A stretch of 14,952 nt of DNA from DASZTU01 sp035493835 (GCA_035493835.1 DATJHO010000039.1:1-14952), one strand, 5' to 3'; counted from the stretch's first letter, positions 6,690 through 14,384 are shown. A program made the numbers and translations. The notes: generated from the letters alone by a model not told the origin.

Positions 6690-7748
6690 CTACTCTGCCG
6701 CGCGCGCGTCCTCACCATTCTGTTCCTCGCCCGGCGTTTCCGGCGGCGCGGACTTGGCCCTGGCGCGAGGGGTCGTCCTCGGCGCGGCAGGGGACTTTAT
6801 GCGCTTGATCTTGAGCTTCTGGATCTGACGGCCATCGGATGCCAAAATTTCGAAATCAAAACCCTTGAGGCCCTTGACCACTTCGCCTGGGGCGGGGACG
6901 TGGCCGGCGAGGTCGAACACCAGGCCGCCGATGGTGTCGACCTCATCGGCGAGTTCGCCGGGGTCGAATTCGGGGCCTACCACTTCGCGCACCTCGCTAA
7001 GCTCGGCCCGGGCGCTGGCGATGAAATTGCTGGAATTAAGTTTTCGGATCAGCGGGGCATCCTGCTCGTCGTGCTCGTCCTCGATGTCGCCGACGACGGC
7101 CTCGAGCAGATCCTCGATGGTGACGACACCGTCGGTCCCGCCATATTCGTCGATGACGATGGCCATGTGCACGCGCTTGAGCTGCATCTGCTGCAGCAGG
7201 TCGCCCACGGGCATCGAGGGCGGCACAAACAGCACCTCGCGGAGAAGGTCGAGCTTGCCGATGCGCGTCCTGAGGCTCACGCCCGTGACCTTGACCGGCG
7301 CTTCCTTGGCAGATTCGTCCAAGGGCGGCACCTCGACGATGCGCCGCAGCGCATCCTTGACGTGGATGAAGCCGGAAATGTTGTCGAGGTCGTCGTCATA
7401 GACCGGCAAACGCGAGTGCCCGGCCTCGAGGAAACGGGCGAGCAGCACGCCCAGCGGTTCGTCGATTTCGATGGCGACGATATCGGCGCGCGGCACCATC
7501 ACGTCGTCGACGCGAAGCTCGTCGAGCTTCAGCACGTTCTGCAGGATCTTGCGCTCGGCTTCGGAGAAATCTCCTGCCTTGGCGCCCTCTTCGTTCTCGA
7601 GCAGTTCCTCGAGATCGTCGCGCAGCGAATTGTTGCGCAGCGTCAGCAACGCCTTGAGGCGATGCCACAGCGATTGCCCCCGCCCGTTAGCGGGGGCGGG
7701 ACTAGAGGAAGGCTCGGGATTGCTGGCGGTCTGTTCGCTATCGGTCAT
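6690..7748 (-). CDS. corC: CorC/TlyC family CBS-domain protein (hemolysin-like)
   Basis: A 352 aa soluble protein with two CBS domains and a C-terminal CorC_HlyC domain. The N-terminal 60 residues are low-complexity and acidic. DDVMVPRADIVAIE (81-94) and GHSRLPVYDDDLDNISGFIHVKD belong to the first CBS repeat. HMAIVIDEYGGTDGVVTIED, the hallmark of the family, ends the second. The transporter-associated domain follows (about 245-325). The tail is Arg/Ala/Pro-rich. There is no N-terminal DUF21 membrane domain, so this is the short form found in the ybeZ-ybeY-ybeX gene cluster. Relatives have been linked to Mg/Co efflux, and E. coli YbeX to ribosome and RNA metabolism; the hemolysin name is historical. 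It starts 22 bp after ybeY and is probably cotranscribed with it. Confidence 0.93.
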   Translation of the reverse strand: MTDSEQTASNPEPSSSPAPANGRGQSLWHRLKALLTLRNNSLRDDLEELLENEEGAKAGDFSEAERKILQNVLKLDELRVDDVMVPRADIVAIEIDEPLGVLLARFLEAGHSRLPVYDDDLDNISGFIHVKDALRRIVEVPPLDESAKEAPVKVTGVSLRTRIGKLDLLREVLFVPPSMPVGDLLQQMQLKRVHMAIVIDEYGGTDGVVTIEDLLEAVVGDIEDEHDEQDAPLIRKLNSSNFIASARAELSEVREVVGPEFDPGELADEVDTIGGLVFDLAGHVPAPGEVVKGLKGFDFEILASDGRQIQKLKIKRIKSPAAPRTTPRARAKSAPPETPGEEQNGEDARAAE

Positions 7749-7770
7749 GGTTCATGGCCGCAAGAACGGC

Positions 7771-8223
7771 TCATCCTTCGTAATAAGGGTCCGCGATGCC
7801 CAAGGTTGCGAGAATCCGGGTCTCGAGCCCTTCCATCTCTTCGGCATCGTCCTCTTCGATGTGATCATAGCCCAGGATGTGCAGGAATCCATGCACCACC
7901 AAATGGGTGAAGTGATCGGTGAGGGGCTTTTGCAGTTCCTCGGCCTCGCGCTCCAGCGTCTCGCGCGCCAGGACGATGTCGCCGAGAATGCCCGCGACAT
8001 TGCCGAAGGGCTCGATCTGCGGGAAGGAGAGGACGTTGGTCGGCTTGTCGATGCCGCGCCATTCCTTGTTGAGCTGCTGCTGCTCGTCATCATCGGTCAA
8101 CACGATCGAAAGCTCGGCCACACCCGTGACCTTGGCCTCCGATTGCGCCAGCGCTTCGAACACGGCCTTGTCGGCGAGCGTCTCCAGCCCATCGGGCCAG
8201 CCATCGCTGTTGATGGCAAACAA
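7771..8223 (-). CDS. ybeY: Endoribonuclease YbeY / rRNA maturation factor
   Basis: Zinc-dependent single-strand endoribonuclease acting in 16S rRNA 3' end maturation and 70S ribosome quality control. The metal site HGFLHILGYDH (111-121) supplies His111, His115 and His121. KPTNVLSFP and GDIVLARETLEREA are further family blocks. As called it has 150 residues from a TTG at 8223, which lacks a Shine-Dalgarno sequence. The frame continues upstream, reading KPVKPPLQILFAINSDGW, and homologues usually have such residues as the first strand. A CTG at 8253, overlapping the phoH stop codon and preceded by GAAGG nine bases upstream, is a serious alternative and would add ten residues. No ATG or GTG exists in this part of the frame. 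It is tightly linked to phoH and corC, the usual functional trio. Confidence 0.94.
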   Translation of the reverse strand: MFAINSDGWPDGLETLADKAVFEALAQSEAKVTGVAELSIVLTDDDEQQQLNKEWRGIDKPTNVLSFPQIEPFGNVAGILGDIVLARETLEREAEELQKPLTDHFTHLVVHGFLHILGYDHIEEDDAEEMEGLETRILATLGIADPYYEG

Positions 8224-8249
8224 AATCTGCAGCGGCGGTTTGACGGGCT

Positions 8250-9302
8250 TCAGCGCAGGCGGCCTTCAGTTTCGCGCGCGCGGTCGGCTTCGAGCCGGCG
8301 GGCGGTATCGGCTTCATAGGCTCGAACGATCCGGCCGACAAGCGCGTGGCGGACAACATCCTTGTCGTTGAAGCGCGAAATATGCACGCCCTCGACACCC
8401 TCGAGCAGCGACACGGCCTCGACGAGTCCGGACTTTTCGCCGCGAGGCAGGTCGACCTGGGTCGGATCGCCGGTCACGATCATCTTCGAGTTTTCGCCCA
8501 GGCGCGTCAGAAACATCTTCATCTGCATGGAGGTGGTGTTCTGCGCCTCGTCGAGAATGACCACGGCATTGGCGAGAGTGCGCCCGCGCATAAAAGCGAG
8601 GGGGGCGACCTCGATGATGCCAGAAGTAATGCAGCGCTCCACATGCTCGGGCCGCATCATGTCATAGAGCGCGTCATAGAGCGGCCTCAGGTACGGATCG
8701 ACCTTGTCCTTCATGTCGCCCGGCAGAAACCCTAGCCGCTCGCCGGCCTCGACCGCCGGACGGGAAAGGATGATGCGGTTGATATCGCCGCGCTCGAGCA
8801 GGGTCGCCGCATGGGCGACCGCCAGATAGGTCTTGCCGGTACCCGCCGGGCCGATGCCGAACACCAGTTCGGAACGCTCCATCGACCGCATATAGGCGTC
8901 CTGCGCCGGGGTGCGCGCGACGATCGTGGCCTTGCGGGTGGCGATCTGCGCCATCCTGACCTTGCCCTTTTTTTCGAGGGTCGGAAGGGTCAGCTGGCTG
9001 TCTTCGCTCTCGATCATGCGGATAATCGAATCGACATTGGCGATATCGATCTGGCGGCCTTCCTCAAGCAGCGCATAGAGCGATTCGAGCACCCGCCGGC
9101 CCTGATCGATGCCGGTGGCCGACCCCTTGAGCAAAACGTGATTGCCGCGCGGGGTCGCCGTCAGGCTCAGCCGCTGCTCGATCAGCGCGAGATTCTGGTC
9201 GAAATCGCCATAAAGCTGGGCAGCGAGTCGGTTGTCGTCAAAAGCAAGTTCGAGCTGGGAAGAAAGTGCGCTGTCGATCGTGGGGGACAAGTGCCTGCTC
9301 AA
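8250..9302 (-). CDS. phoH: PhoH-like ATPase YbeZ
   Basis: A P-loop ATPase that partners YbeY in ribosome/RNA metabolism. The 350 aa protein has Walker A GPAGTGKT (151-158) and Walker B VVILDEAQN (247-255). SRPAVEAGERLGFLPGD (180-196), MTGDPTQVDLP-like VTGDPTQVDLPRG and SGLVEAVSLL follow, all typical of the PhoH fold. The first conserved segment is LELAFDDNRLAAQLYGDFDQ from residue 18. The only plausible starts are TTG codons, at 9302 (GGAG ten bases upstream) or 9290; no ATG occurs before residue 96. The name PhoH reflects homology to the phosphate-starvation protein, and no phosphate control is visible here. It lies 54 bp after miaB. Confidence 0.94.
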   Translation of the reverse strand: MSRHLSPTIDSALSSQLELAFDDNRLAAQLYGDFDQNLALIEQRLSLTATPRGNHVLLKGSATGIDQGRRVLESLYALLEEGRQIDIANVDSIIRMIESEDSQLTLPTLEKKGKVRMAQIATRKATIVARTPAQDAYMRSMERSELVFGIGPAGTGKTYLAVAHAATLLERGDINRIILSRPAVEAGERLGFLPGDMKDKVDPYLRPLYDALYDMMRPEHVERCITSGIIEVAPLAFMRGRTLANAVVILDEAQNTTSMQMKMFLTRLGENSKMIVTGDPTQVDLPRGEKSGLVEAVSLLEGVEGVHISRFNDKDVVRHALVGRIVRAYEADTARRLEADRARETEGRLR

Positions 9303-9356
9303 ACGCCGTGACTCCGCTGCGCCAGTGGTCGCGCCCGAAGCATCGCCAACCGATGC

Positions 9357-10814
9357 TCAGTGGACCATCGATTCAACAAGGCTAGCAGATTTGCGTTCCG
9401 AGTCTGTGACAATCTTGCCCGAAATTGAATTGTTTCCCGCGCCCGTTATTTCGACCCGCTGGATCGTCCCCAACAGATCTTCCGGTGCCTCGATGTGAAC
9501 CGCCTGCAGATATGGGGAGCGGCCGCCGAGTTGGCCAGTGAGCCGCCCCTTTTTTTCGAGCAGCACATCCATGGCGCGGCCGACCGAGGCGCGGCCGAAG
9601 GCCCGCATCTGCTCGGTGGTGAGCGCCAGCAGCTTTTCGAGGCGCTCCGATTTCACTTCCTCGGGCACCTGGTCGCCAAGGAGGGCGCCGGGGGTACCGG
9701 GACGCGGCGAATATTTGAAGGTGAAGGCGGAGGCGTAGCCGACTTCCCGCACGATCGCGAGGGTATCCTCGAACTCGGCGTCGGTTTCGCCCGGAAAGCC
9801 GACGATGAAATCGCCCGACATCGCCATGTCGGGGCGCGCCGCCTTGATTCGCTCGATCAGGTGCAGATAGTCGGCACGGGTGTGGCGCCGGTTCATCGCC
9901 TTCAAAACCCGGTCGCTGCCCGATTGCACAGGCAGGTGCAAATACGGCATCAGTTTTTCGAGGTCGCGGTGTGCCTCGATCAGGGCCTCGTCCATGTCGC
10001 GCGGATGGGACGTGGTATAGCGCAGGCGTTTCAGGCCCGGCATGTCGCTGAGCCGGCGCAGCAATTCGCCGAGACCCACCGTGCGGCCCTTTTCATCGAC
10101 CCCATGATAGGCGTTGACGTTCTGGCCCAACAGGGTGAGTTCCAGGACACCAGCATCGACCAGCGCCTCGGCCTCGCGCAGCACCTGCGCCACCGGCCGG
10201 CTCATCTCGGACCCGCGGGTGTAAGGCACCACGCAGAAGGAACAAAACTTGTCGCAGCCTTCCTGCACGGTGAGGAATGCCGTCAGCCCGCGGGCGATCG
10301 TCGCTTCGCGGCGCGGCAGCGGCAGGCGCTCGAATTTTTCGGCGATGGCGAACTCTGTCGAGACCAGCCCCGCCTTCATCGCGGCGGCAGCGGTTTCGCG
10401 CTTGGTGGCAAAGCGCTCGCGCGAGGCGGCCTTGGCCACCAGCTCCGGCAGGTGATGATAGGATTGCGGCCCGACCACCAGATCGACGCCCGGCACGCGG
10501 CGGACGATCTCCTCGCCCTCCGCTTGCGCTACGCATCCGGCAACACCGATCAGCATGTCCTCGCCCCTGGCCTGCCGCTCGGCCCGAACCTCGTTCAGCC
10601 GGCCCAGCTCGGAAAACACCTTTTCCGAGGCTTTTTCGCGGATGTGACAGGTATTGAGGAGGACGAGATCCGCCTCCTCCGCCGACGTCGCCGCGGTATA
10701 GCCCTCGGCCGCCAGCGCATCGGCCATGCGGTCGCTGTCATAGACATTCATCTGACAGCCATAGGTTTTGATGAACAGCTTTTTGGGCTGCGGCGTGGGT
10801 TTGGTCTCGGTCAT
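9357..10814 (-). CDS. miaB: tRNA-2-methylthio-N6-dimethylallyladenosine synthase MiaB
   Basis: Radical SAM methylthiotransferase that converts i6A37 of tRNA to ms2i6A37. The 485 aa protein has the UPF0004 domain with Cys20 (KTYGCQMN), Cys56 (LLNTCHIREKA) and Cys94 (GVAGCVAQ), which bind the auxiliary iron-sulfur cluster. The radical SAM cluster Cys187, Cys191 and Cys194 lies in EGCDKFCSFCVVPYTRG. LLGQNVNAY and the C-terminal TRAM domain (about 415-475) complete the family architecture. The ATG at 10814 gives MTETKPTPQPKKLFIKTYGC. The frame stays open for another 74 codons, but those translate repeat sequence (for example MVSLSNHEDG) and are rejected. It is separated from plsC by 227 bp of repeats and so may have its own promoter. 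Confidence 0.97.
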   Translation of the reverse strand: MTETKPTPQPKKLFIKTYGCQMNVYDSDRMADALAAEGYTAATSAEEADLVLLNTCHIREKASEKVFSELGRLNEVRAERQARGEDMLIGVAGCVAQAEGEEIVRRVPGVDLVVGPQSYHHLPELVAKAASRERFATKRETAAAAMKAGLVSTEFAIAEKFERLPLPRREATIARGLTAFLTVQEGCDKFCSFCVVPYTRGSEMSRPVAQVLREAEALVDAGVLELTLLGQNVNAYHGVDEKGRTVGLGELLRRLSDMPGLKRLRYTTSHPRDMDEALIEAHRDLEKLMPYLHLPVQSGSDRVLKAMNRRHTRADYLHLIERIKAARPDMAMSGDFIVGFPGETDAEFEDTLAIVREVGYASAFTFKYSPRPGTPGALLGDQVPEEVKSERLEKLLALTTEQMRAFGRASVGRAMDVLLEKKGRLTGQLGGRSPYLQAVHIEAPEDLLGTIQRVEITGAGNNSISGKIVTDSERKSASLVESMVH

Positions 10815-10902
10815 GGGAGCGCGTATTAGCAGAGAATGCGGGGGGACGCCAATGTGGGGGCGCATCCCGGTAGGCTCGTGATCTGACTCCCCCCCTCCCC
10901 AA

Positions 10903-10923
10903 CCCTCCCCGCAAGGGGGAGGG
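10903..10923. repeat. GC-rich hairpin of the CCCTCCCC/GGGGAGGG type
   Basis: CCCTCCCC (10903-10910) pairs with GGGGAGGG (10916-10923) around a five-base loop. It is similar in style to the hairpins at 4890-4955 and 14699-14721. It lies in the 227 bp gap between plsC and miaB. Confidence 0.7.
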
Positions 10924-10967
10924 GGGGTGCAACGAACACTGCCTTGCCCAAAGCCCCACACCCAAGA

Positions 10968-11040
10968 CCTCATCCTGAGCCTGTCGACGGACGAGGTCTC
11001 CCTCGGCCCGTCCTCGTGGTTCGACAAGCTCACCATAAGG
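10968..11040. repeat. Two 29 bp palindromic repeats in tandem (copy 2 and a variant)
   Basis: 10968-10996 (starting CCTCATCCTGAGCCTGTCGA) and 11012-11040 (starting CCTCGTGGTTCGACAAGCTC) are two members of one family in opposite orientation, 15 bp apart. The second is a 28/29 inverted match to 3406-3434. The pair ends one base before the plsC stop codon. Confidence 0.85.
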
Positions 11041-11041
11041 G

Positions 11042-11866
11042 CTACCTCTGTGAAGGGTGCGCCGCTTCTGCTTCGGAATTGGGCAGCGGCAGGCCGCGGT
11101 TGAGCGCGACCAGCATGCGGCGCACCTCTAATTCGGCCGCTCTGGTCACCACCTTGCGGTCCGAATTTTCGTCGAGGGGCATCGGCGTGCCGAAGGCGAT
11201 GGTCACGTCCTTGACGCCGCTCGACAGCAGGTTCTTCAGCACATCCTTGAGTGATTTTGCATTGATGCCCGAAACAAAGCTGCGTTCGCCGCGGCTGACC
11301 GGCATGCCCTGGAGCTTCGTATAGGCGATAGTCACCGGCTGGAGGGCGACGTTGCCTGCCCCGCCATCCCGCATCGCCGCCTGGGCCGCTCCGACCAGGG
11401 CCGACCGGAACGGCTGCACATGGGTGCCGAGGTCGCGGTGGCCCTCGGCGAACAGCAGCACGGCGGCGTTGCGCGACAGGCGCGAGGCCATTTCCTTGTT
11501 GGCGCGGTGCGTATCGCGGCGACGATTGTAATCGACATAGATGGTGCGCTGCAGCGAGGCCATGAAGCCCACGAAAAACCAGTCGCGCACCGACGATTTG
11601 GCGACGAACGTCACGTCGGCCTTGGAGCCGATGGCGATGATATCAGTCCAGGAGATGTGGTTCGACAGCAGCAGCGTCGGCCGCCCATGCGCCGGCTCGC
11701 CGATGACTTTCACCCGAAGGCCGAGGAACACGCAGCCGGTCGCATGAAAGAGCCGTGGCCAGAAATTCGATTCGATCCCGAGCCGGGTGACGATGAACTG
11801 GCCGGGAATCGCCAGGAGCATCACCGGGATAAAAACGAAGATAAAAAACAGCGCCCGGCTGATCAT
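11042..11866 (-). CDS. plsC: 1-acyl-sn-glycerol-3-phosphate acyltransferase family protein
   Basis: Acylates lysophosphatidate to phosphatidate, or a related lysolipid, in phospholipid synthesis at the inner membrane. The 274 aa protein has an N-terminal hydrophobic segment (about 4-22). The catalytic block is SNHISWTD with His70 and Asp75, block II is IYVDYNRRRDT (109-119) and block III is FAEGHRDLGTHVQPF (139-153), where classical PlsC has FPEGTR. Block IV is replaced by LQPVTIAYTK. The His for Thr change in EGHR is seen in some alphaproteobacterial acyltransferases, so an ornithine-lipid or other lysolipid acyltransferase is possible. The ATG at 11866 has GGAGG six bases upstream. It lies 54 bp after rimI. 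Confidence 0.88.
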   Translation of the reverse strand: MISRALFFIFVFIPVMLLAIPGQFIVTRLGIESNFWPRLFHATGCVFLGLRVKVIGEPAHGRPTLLLSNHISWTDIIAIGSKADVTFVAKSSVRDWFFVGFMASLQRTIYVDYNRRRDTHRANKEMASRLSRNAAVLLFAEGHRDLGTHVQPFRSALVGAAQAAMRDGGAGNVALQPVTIAYTKLQGMPVSRGERSFVSGINAKSLKDVLKNLLSSGVKDVTIAFGTPMPLDENSDRKVVTRAAELEVRRMLVALNRGLPLPNSEAEAAHPSQR

Positions 11867-11920
11867 TTCCCGCCTCCGCCACCGGCGAGCAGCCCCCGTG
11901 CCGCCGATCCGACCGCCGGG

Positions 11921-12403
11921 TTAACCAAGATCGCACGACATGACAAGGGCGGTCGCGGGAGTGCCGTCGGGGCGGGGATAATAGCCGGTGCGCCGGCCGA
12001 TCTCGGCAAAGCCGTGCCGGCGGTAGAGCGCCAGCGCCGAAGCGTTGTCCTCCGCCACCTCGAGGAACATCTTTCTCGCCGGCGACATCAGCAGGTCGGC
12101 AAAGGCGGCCCTGAGCAGGGCAGCGCCGATCCCCTTGCCCCGCCATTTCGGTGCGACGGCGATGGTGACCAGTTCGGCTTCATCCGCCGCCAGCCGCAGC
12201 ATGGCAAAGCCGGCGACGCGGTGCCGGCTGTCACAGGCGACATAGGCCGGAGTGCGCGCGCGATCGGCGAGAAGCGCCGCAAATTCCTCGCGCGGCCAGC
12301 CGCGATAAAAGCCCTGGGCGTGGAGTTTTGTCACCGCCTCGGCGTCAGCGATGCTCGCCGGCTCGATATGCAGGCCCGCCGGGGCCATCCACAGTTTTTC
12401 CAC
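11921..12403 (-). CDS. rimI: GNAT acetyltransferase, RimI-like
   Basis: Predicted N-acetyltransferase; RimI acetylates the N-terminal alanine of ribosomal protein S18. The 160 aa GNAT domain has the acetyl-CoA-binding motif A IAVAPKWRGKGIGAAL (81-96), and motif B NASALALYRRHGFAEIGRRTGYY (from residue 120) contains the conserved Tyr. The GTG start at 12403 shares its G with the TAG stop of tsaB (TAGTG), so translation is probably coupled. Met6 (MAPAGLHIEP) is a possible alternative start. The tsaB-rimI pairing is common in bacteria and supports the name, although the substrate is not proven by sequence. Confidence 0.9.
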   Translation of the reverse strand: MEKLWMAPAGLHIEPASIADAEAVTKLHAQGFYRGWPREEFAALLADRARTPAYVACDSRHRVAGFAMLRLAADEAELVTIAVAPKWRGKGIGAALLRAAFADLLMSPARKMFLEVAEDNASALALYRRHGFAEIGRRTGYYPRPDGTPATALVMSCDLG

Positions 12404-13011
12404 TATGCGGCTCCCTGGCGGGCAATGCGCGCCTTGTCCTGCGGCTTCGCATCGGCGCTGCGGACATAGCTGGCCTCGGGCGGGAAGGCCTGAGGATCGG
12501 CCGTCGCGGCGAAGCGGGCGAGGGGGCCAAGATCAGGAAACGGGGATTCGAGCAGGGTCGCGCCGGCAGGCACGAGGCTGCGCGCCAAATCCATCGGCAG
12601 CAGCTGCGGCGCGCTCTCGGGAAGGCCGGGAGCGGAAAAGGCCTGGAAATAGGCCTCATCGCGGCGAGCATCGAGCAGCACGGCAACCGGCATTCCGGGC
12701 GGCGCGGCAAGTGAAATGGCGAGGAGCGTCGGTACGCCCAGCACCGGGATTTCCCGCGCGAGGGCCAGTCCGCGCGCGGCCGACAGCCCGATCCTCAGGC
12801 CGGTAAAGGAGCCCGGACCGGTCGTCACCGCGATCCGGTCGAGATCGGCATAACCCAGGCCGTTGCGCTCGAGCAGCGCGGCGAGCCGCGGAAACAGCAG
12901 CTCGGCGTGCCCTTGCGCCAGCTCATCGACGGAACAATCGACAACGCCGTCATGGCGCAGCAAGGCAAGCTGCAGGCGCGGCGCGGCGGTATCGATGGCA
13001 AGCAGATTCAT
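12403..13011 (-). CDS. tsaB: tRNA threonylcarbamoyladenosine biosynthesis protein TsaB
   Basis: Works with TsaD and TsaE in forming t6A at position 37 of ANN-decoding tRNAs. The 202 aa protein starts MNLLAIDTAAPRLQLALL, the first strand of the ASKHA fold, and has the family motif TTGPGSFTGLRIGLSAARGL (63-82) and VLLDARRDEAYF near 112. The frame is open 21 codons further upstream (to 13074), but the residues MELAPATGPLAAAARAD are not family-like; the ATG at 13011 is chosen. Its stop overlaps the rimI start by one base. A 139 bp gap with a palindromic repeat separates it from dnaJ. Confidence 0.94.
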   Translation of the reverse strand: MNLLAIDTAAPRLQLALLRHDGVVDCSVDELAQGHAELLFPRLAALLERNGLGYADLDRIAVTTGPGSFTGLRIGLSAARGLALAREIPVLGVPTLLAISLAAPPGMPVAVLLDARRDEAYFQAFSAPGLPESAPQLLPMDLARSLVPAGATLLESPFPDLGPLARFAATADPQAFPPEASYVRSADAKPQDKARIARQGAA

Positions 13012-13090
13012 GAGGGTGAGATAGTCCGCCCGCGCGGCTGCGGCAAGCGGCCCTGTGGCTGGGGCAAGTTCCAAACGAGCCCACGCTCGG

Positions 13091-13118
13091 CGTCATCCCG
13101 ATTTCTGTCGGGATGACG
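13091..13118. repeat. Perfect 11 bp inverted repeat between dnaJ and tsaB
   Basis: CGTCATCCCGA (13091-13101) and TCGGGATGACG (13108-13118) are perfect arms around a six-base loop. It resembles the CGTCATTCCCG ends of the repeats near trmB but has a different core. It stands 33 bp downstream of the dnaJ stop codon and has no T-run, so it is not a standard terminator. Confidence 0.85.
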
Positions 13119-13150
13119 GGCATATTGGGAGCGGACCAGGCGTCGGACCG

Positions 13151-14290
13151 TCAGCCCTCGAACAAGTGCTTCAGCTTTGCAAAAAATCCGTGCGAGGAGG
13201 GGCTGTTGTCCTGGGTGGAGAGCTTTTGGAATTCCTCCAGCAGATCCCGCTGCTTGCGCGAGAGGTTTTGCGGCGTCTCGATATCGAGCTGGACGTAGAG
13301 ATCGCCCATGTCCTTGCTGCGCAGAACCGGCATGCCCTTGGCCTTGAGCCGCACGCGCTGGCCCGGCTGCGTGCCTGGGGCGACCTTGACCTTGGCCCGC
13401 GTTGCATCGAGCGTGGGCACCTCGAACTCGCCACCCAGCGCCGCCGTCGTCATCGCGATGGGCACGCGGGCGTAAAGATCGGCGCCGTCGCGCTGGAACA
13501 GATCGTGCGGCTTTACCGAAATGAAGATGTAGAGGTCGCCTGGCGGGCCGCCGCGCAGGCCCGCCTCGCCCTCGTTGGCGAGCCGGATGCGGGTGCCGTC
13601 CTCGATGCCCTTGGGGATATCGACCGAGAGCTTCCGGTGCTCCTGCCGACGGCCCTGGCCACCGCAATCGGTGCAGGGCTGCTCGATGATCTGGCCGCGG
13701 CCCTGGCAGACCGGACACGTCCGCTCGATGGTGAAAAACCCCTGTGCCGCCCGCACCTTGCCGTGGCCGTTACACTGCCGGCAGGTCGACATGCCGGTGC
13801 CCGGCTTGGCCCCGGTGCCATCGCAGGTGTGGCAGGCAACCAGCGTCGGCACGTCGATTTCGACGGTGCGTCCGGCAAAGGCCTCCTCGAGGCTGATCTC
13901 GAGGTTGTAGCGCAGGTCCGAGCCGCGCAGCCGGGCCGAAGCGCCGCCGCCGCGCCGGCCGCCCCCGCCGCCCATCATATCGCCGAACAGATCCTCGAAG
14001 ATGTCGGACATCGAGGCGCCGAAATCGGGCCCAAAACCCGGTCCCGGTCCACGCCCGGCGCCGTTTTCGAACGCGGCATGGCCGAAGCGGTCATAGGCCG
14101 CGCGCTTTTGCGGATCCTTCAGCGTGTCATACGCCTCGGAAATTTCCTTGAACTTGTGCTCCGCCTCGGCGTTTCCCGGATTGCGATCCGGATGAAACTG
14201 CATGGCGAGCTTGCGATAGGCGCTCTTTACCGCTGCGTCTTCGGCGCCCTTATTGAGCCCGAGCACATCATAAAAGTCACGTTTGGCCAA
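13151..14290 (-). CDS. dnaJ: Chaperone protein DnaJ (Hsp40)
   Basis: Co-chaperone that delivers substrates to DnaK and stimulates its ATPase. From a TTG at 14290 the product is 379 aa and begins MAKRDFYDVLGLNKGAED. The J domain (1-70) has HPD at 33-35. A Gly/Phe-rich region with GGGGGRRGGG follows (about 76-118). Four CxxCxGxG zinc-finger repeats have Cys pairs at 153/156, 170/173, 192/195 and 206/209. The C-terminal substrate-binding domains are complete. The only upstream ATG (14488) would add 66 unrelated residues, so TTG is the likely start; AGGGA stands nine bases upstream. It follows dnaK as usual, but across a 550 bp gap and a strong terminator, and so must rely on its own promoter. 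Confidence 0.96.
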   Translation of the reverse strand: MAKRDFYDVLGLNKGAEDAAVKSAYRKLAMQFHPDRNPGNAEAEHKFKEISEAYDTLKDPQKRAAYDRFGHAAFENGAGRGPGPGFGPDFGASMSDIFEDLFGDMMGGGGGRRGGGASARLRGSDLRYNLEISLEEAFAGRTVEIDVPTLVACHTCDGTGAKPGTGMSTCRQCNGHGKVRAAQGFFTIERTCPVCQGRGQIIEQPCTDCGGQGRRQEHRKLSVDIPKGIEDGTRIRLANEGEAGLRGGPPGDLYIFISVKPHDLFQRDGADLYARVPIAMTTAALGGEFEVPTLDATRAKVKVAPGTQPGQRVRLKAKGMPVLRSKDMGDLYVQLDIETPQNLSRKQRDLLEEFQKLSTQDNSPSSHGFFAKLKHLFEG

Positions 14291-14355
14291 ACCGGCAGAT
14301 CCCTGAACCGCGAAACGGCTGGTAGCTCGCGCGTTGCGCGCCGCCGTTCGAATTT

Positions 14356-14384
14356 GACTAGCAATTGCGAGGCCCGCTGCGCAA
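14356..14384 (-). promoter_or_regulatory. Candidate promoter for dnaJ
   Basis: On the minus strand CTTGCGC (-35 TTGCGC at 14384-14379) and CTAGTC (-10 at 14361-14356) are exactly 17 bases apart, against the rhizobial consensus CTTGAC-N17-CTATAT. The transcript would start about 58 bases before the dnaJ TTG. The match is moderate. Confidence 0.3.

Noticed and set aside
5525..6808. 427-codon plus-strand open frame over lnt
   Set aside because: Low-complexity Arg/His/Gln-rich shadow; lnt on the other strand has a full catalytic triad.
10815..11036. 74-residue N-terminal extension of MiaB beginning MVSLSNHEDG
   Set aside because: It translates the palindromic repeats at 10903-11040; residues such as SLSNHE are a recurrent artefact of these elements. 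MiaB family homology begins just after ATG 10814.
13091..13118. Intrinsic terminator for dnaJ
   Set aside because: The stem is perfect, but no T-run follows on the minus strand, and the arms resemble interspersed repeats; kept as a repeat only.
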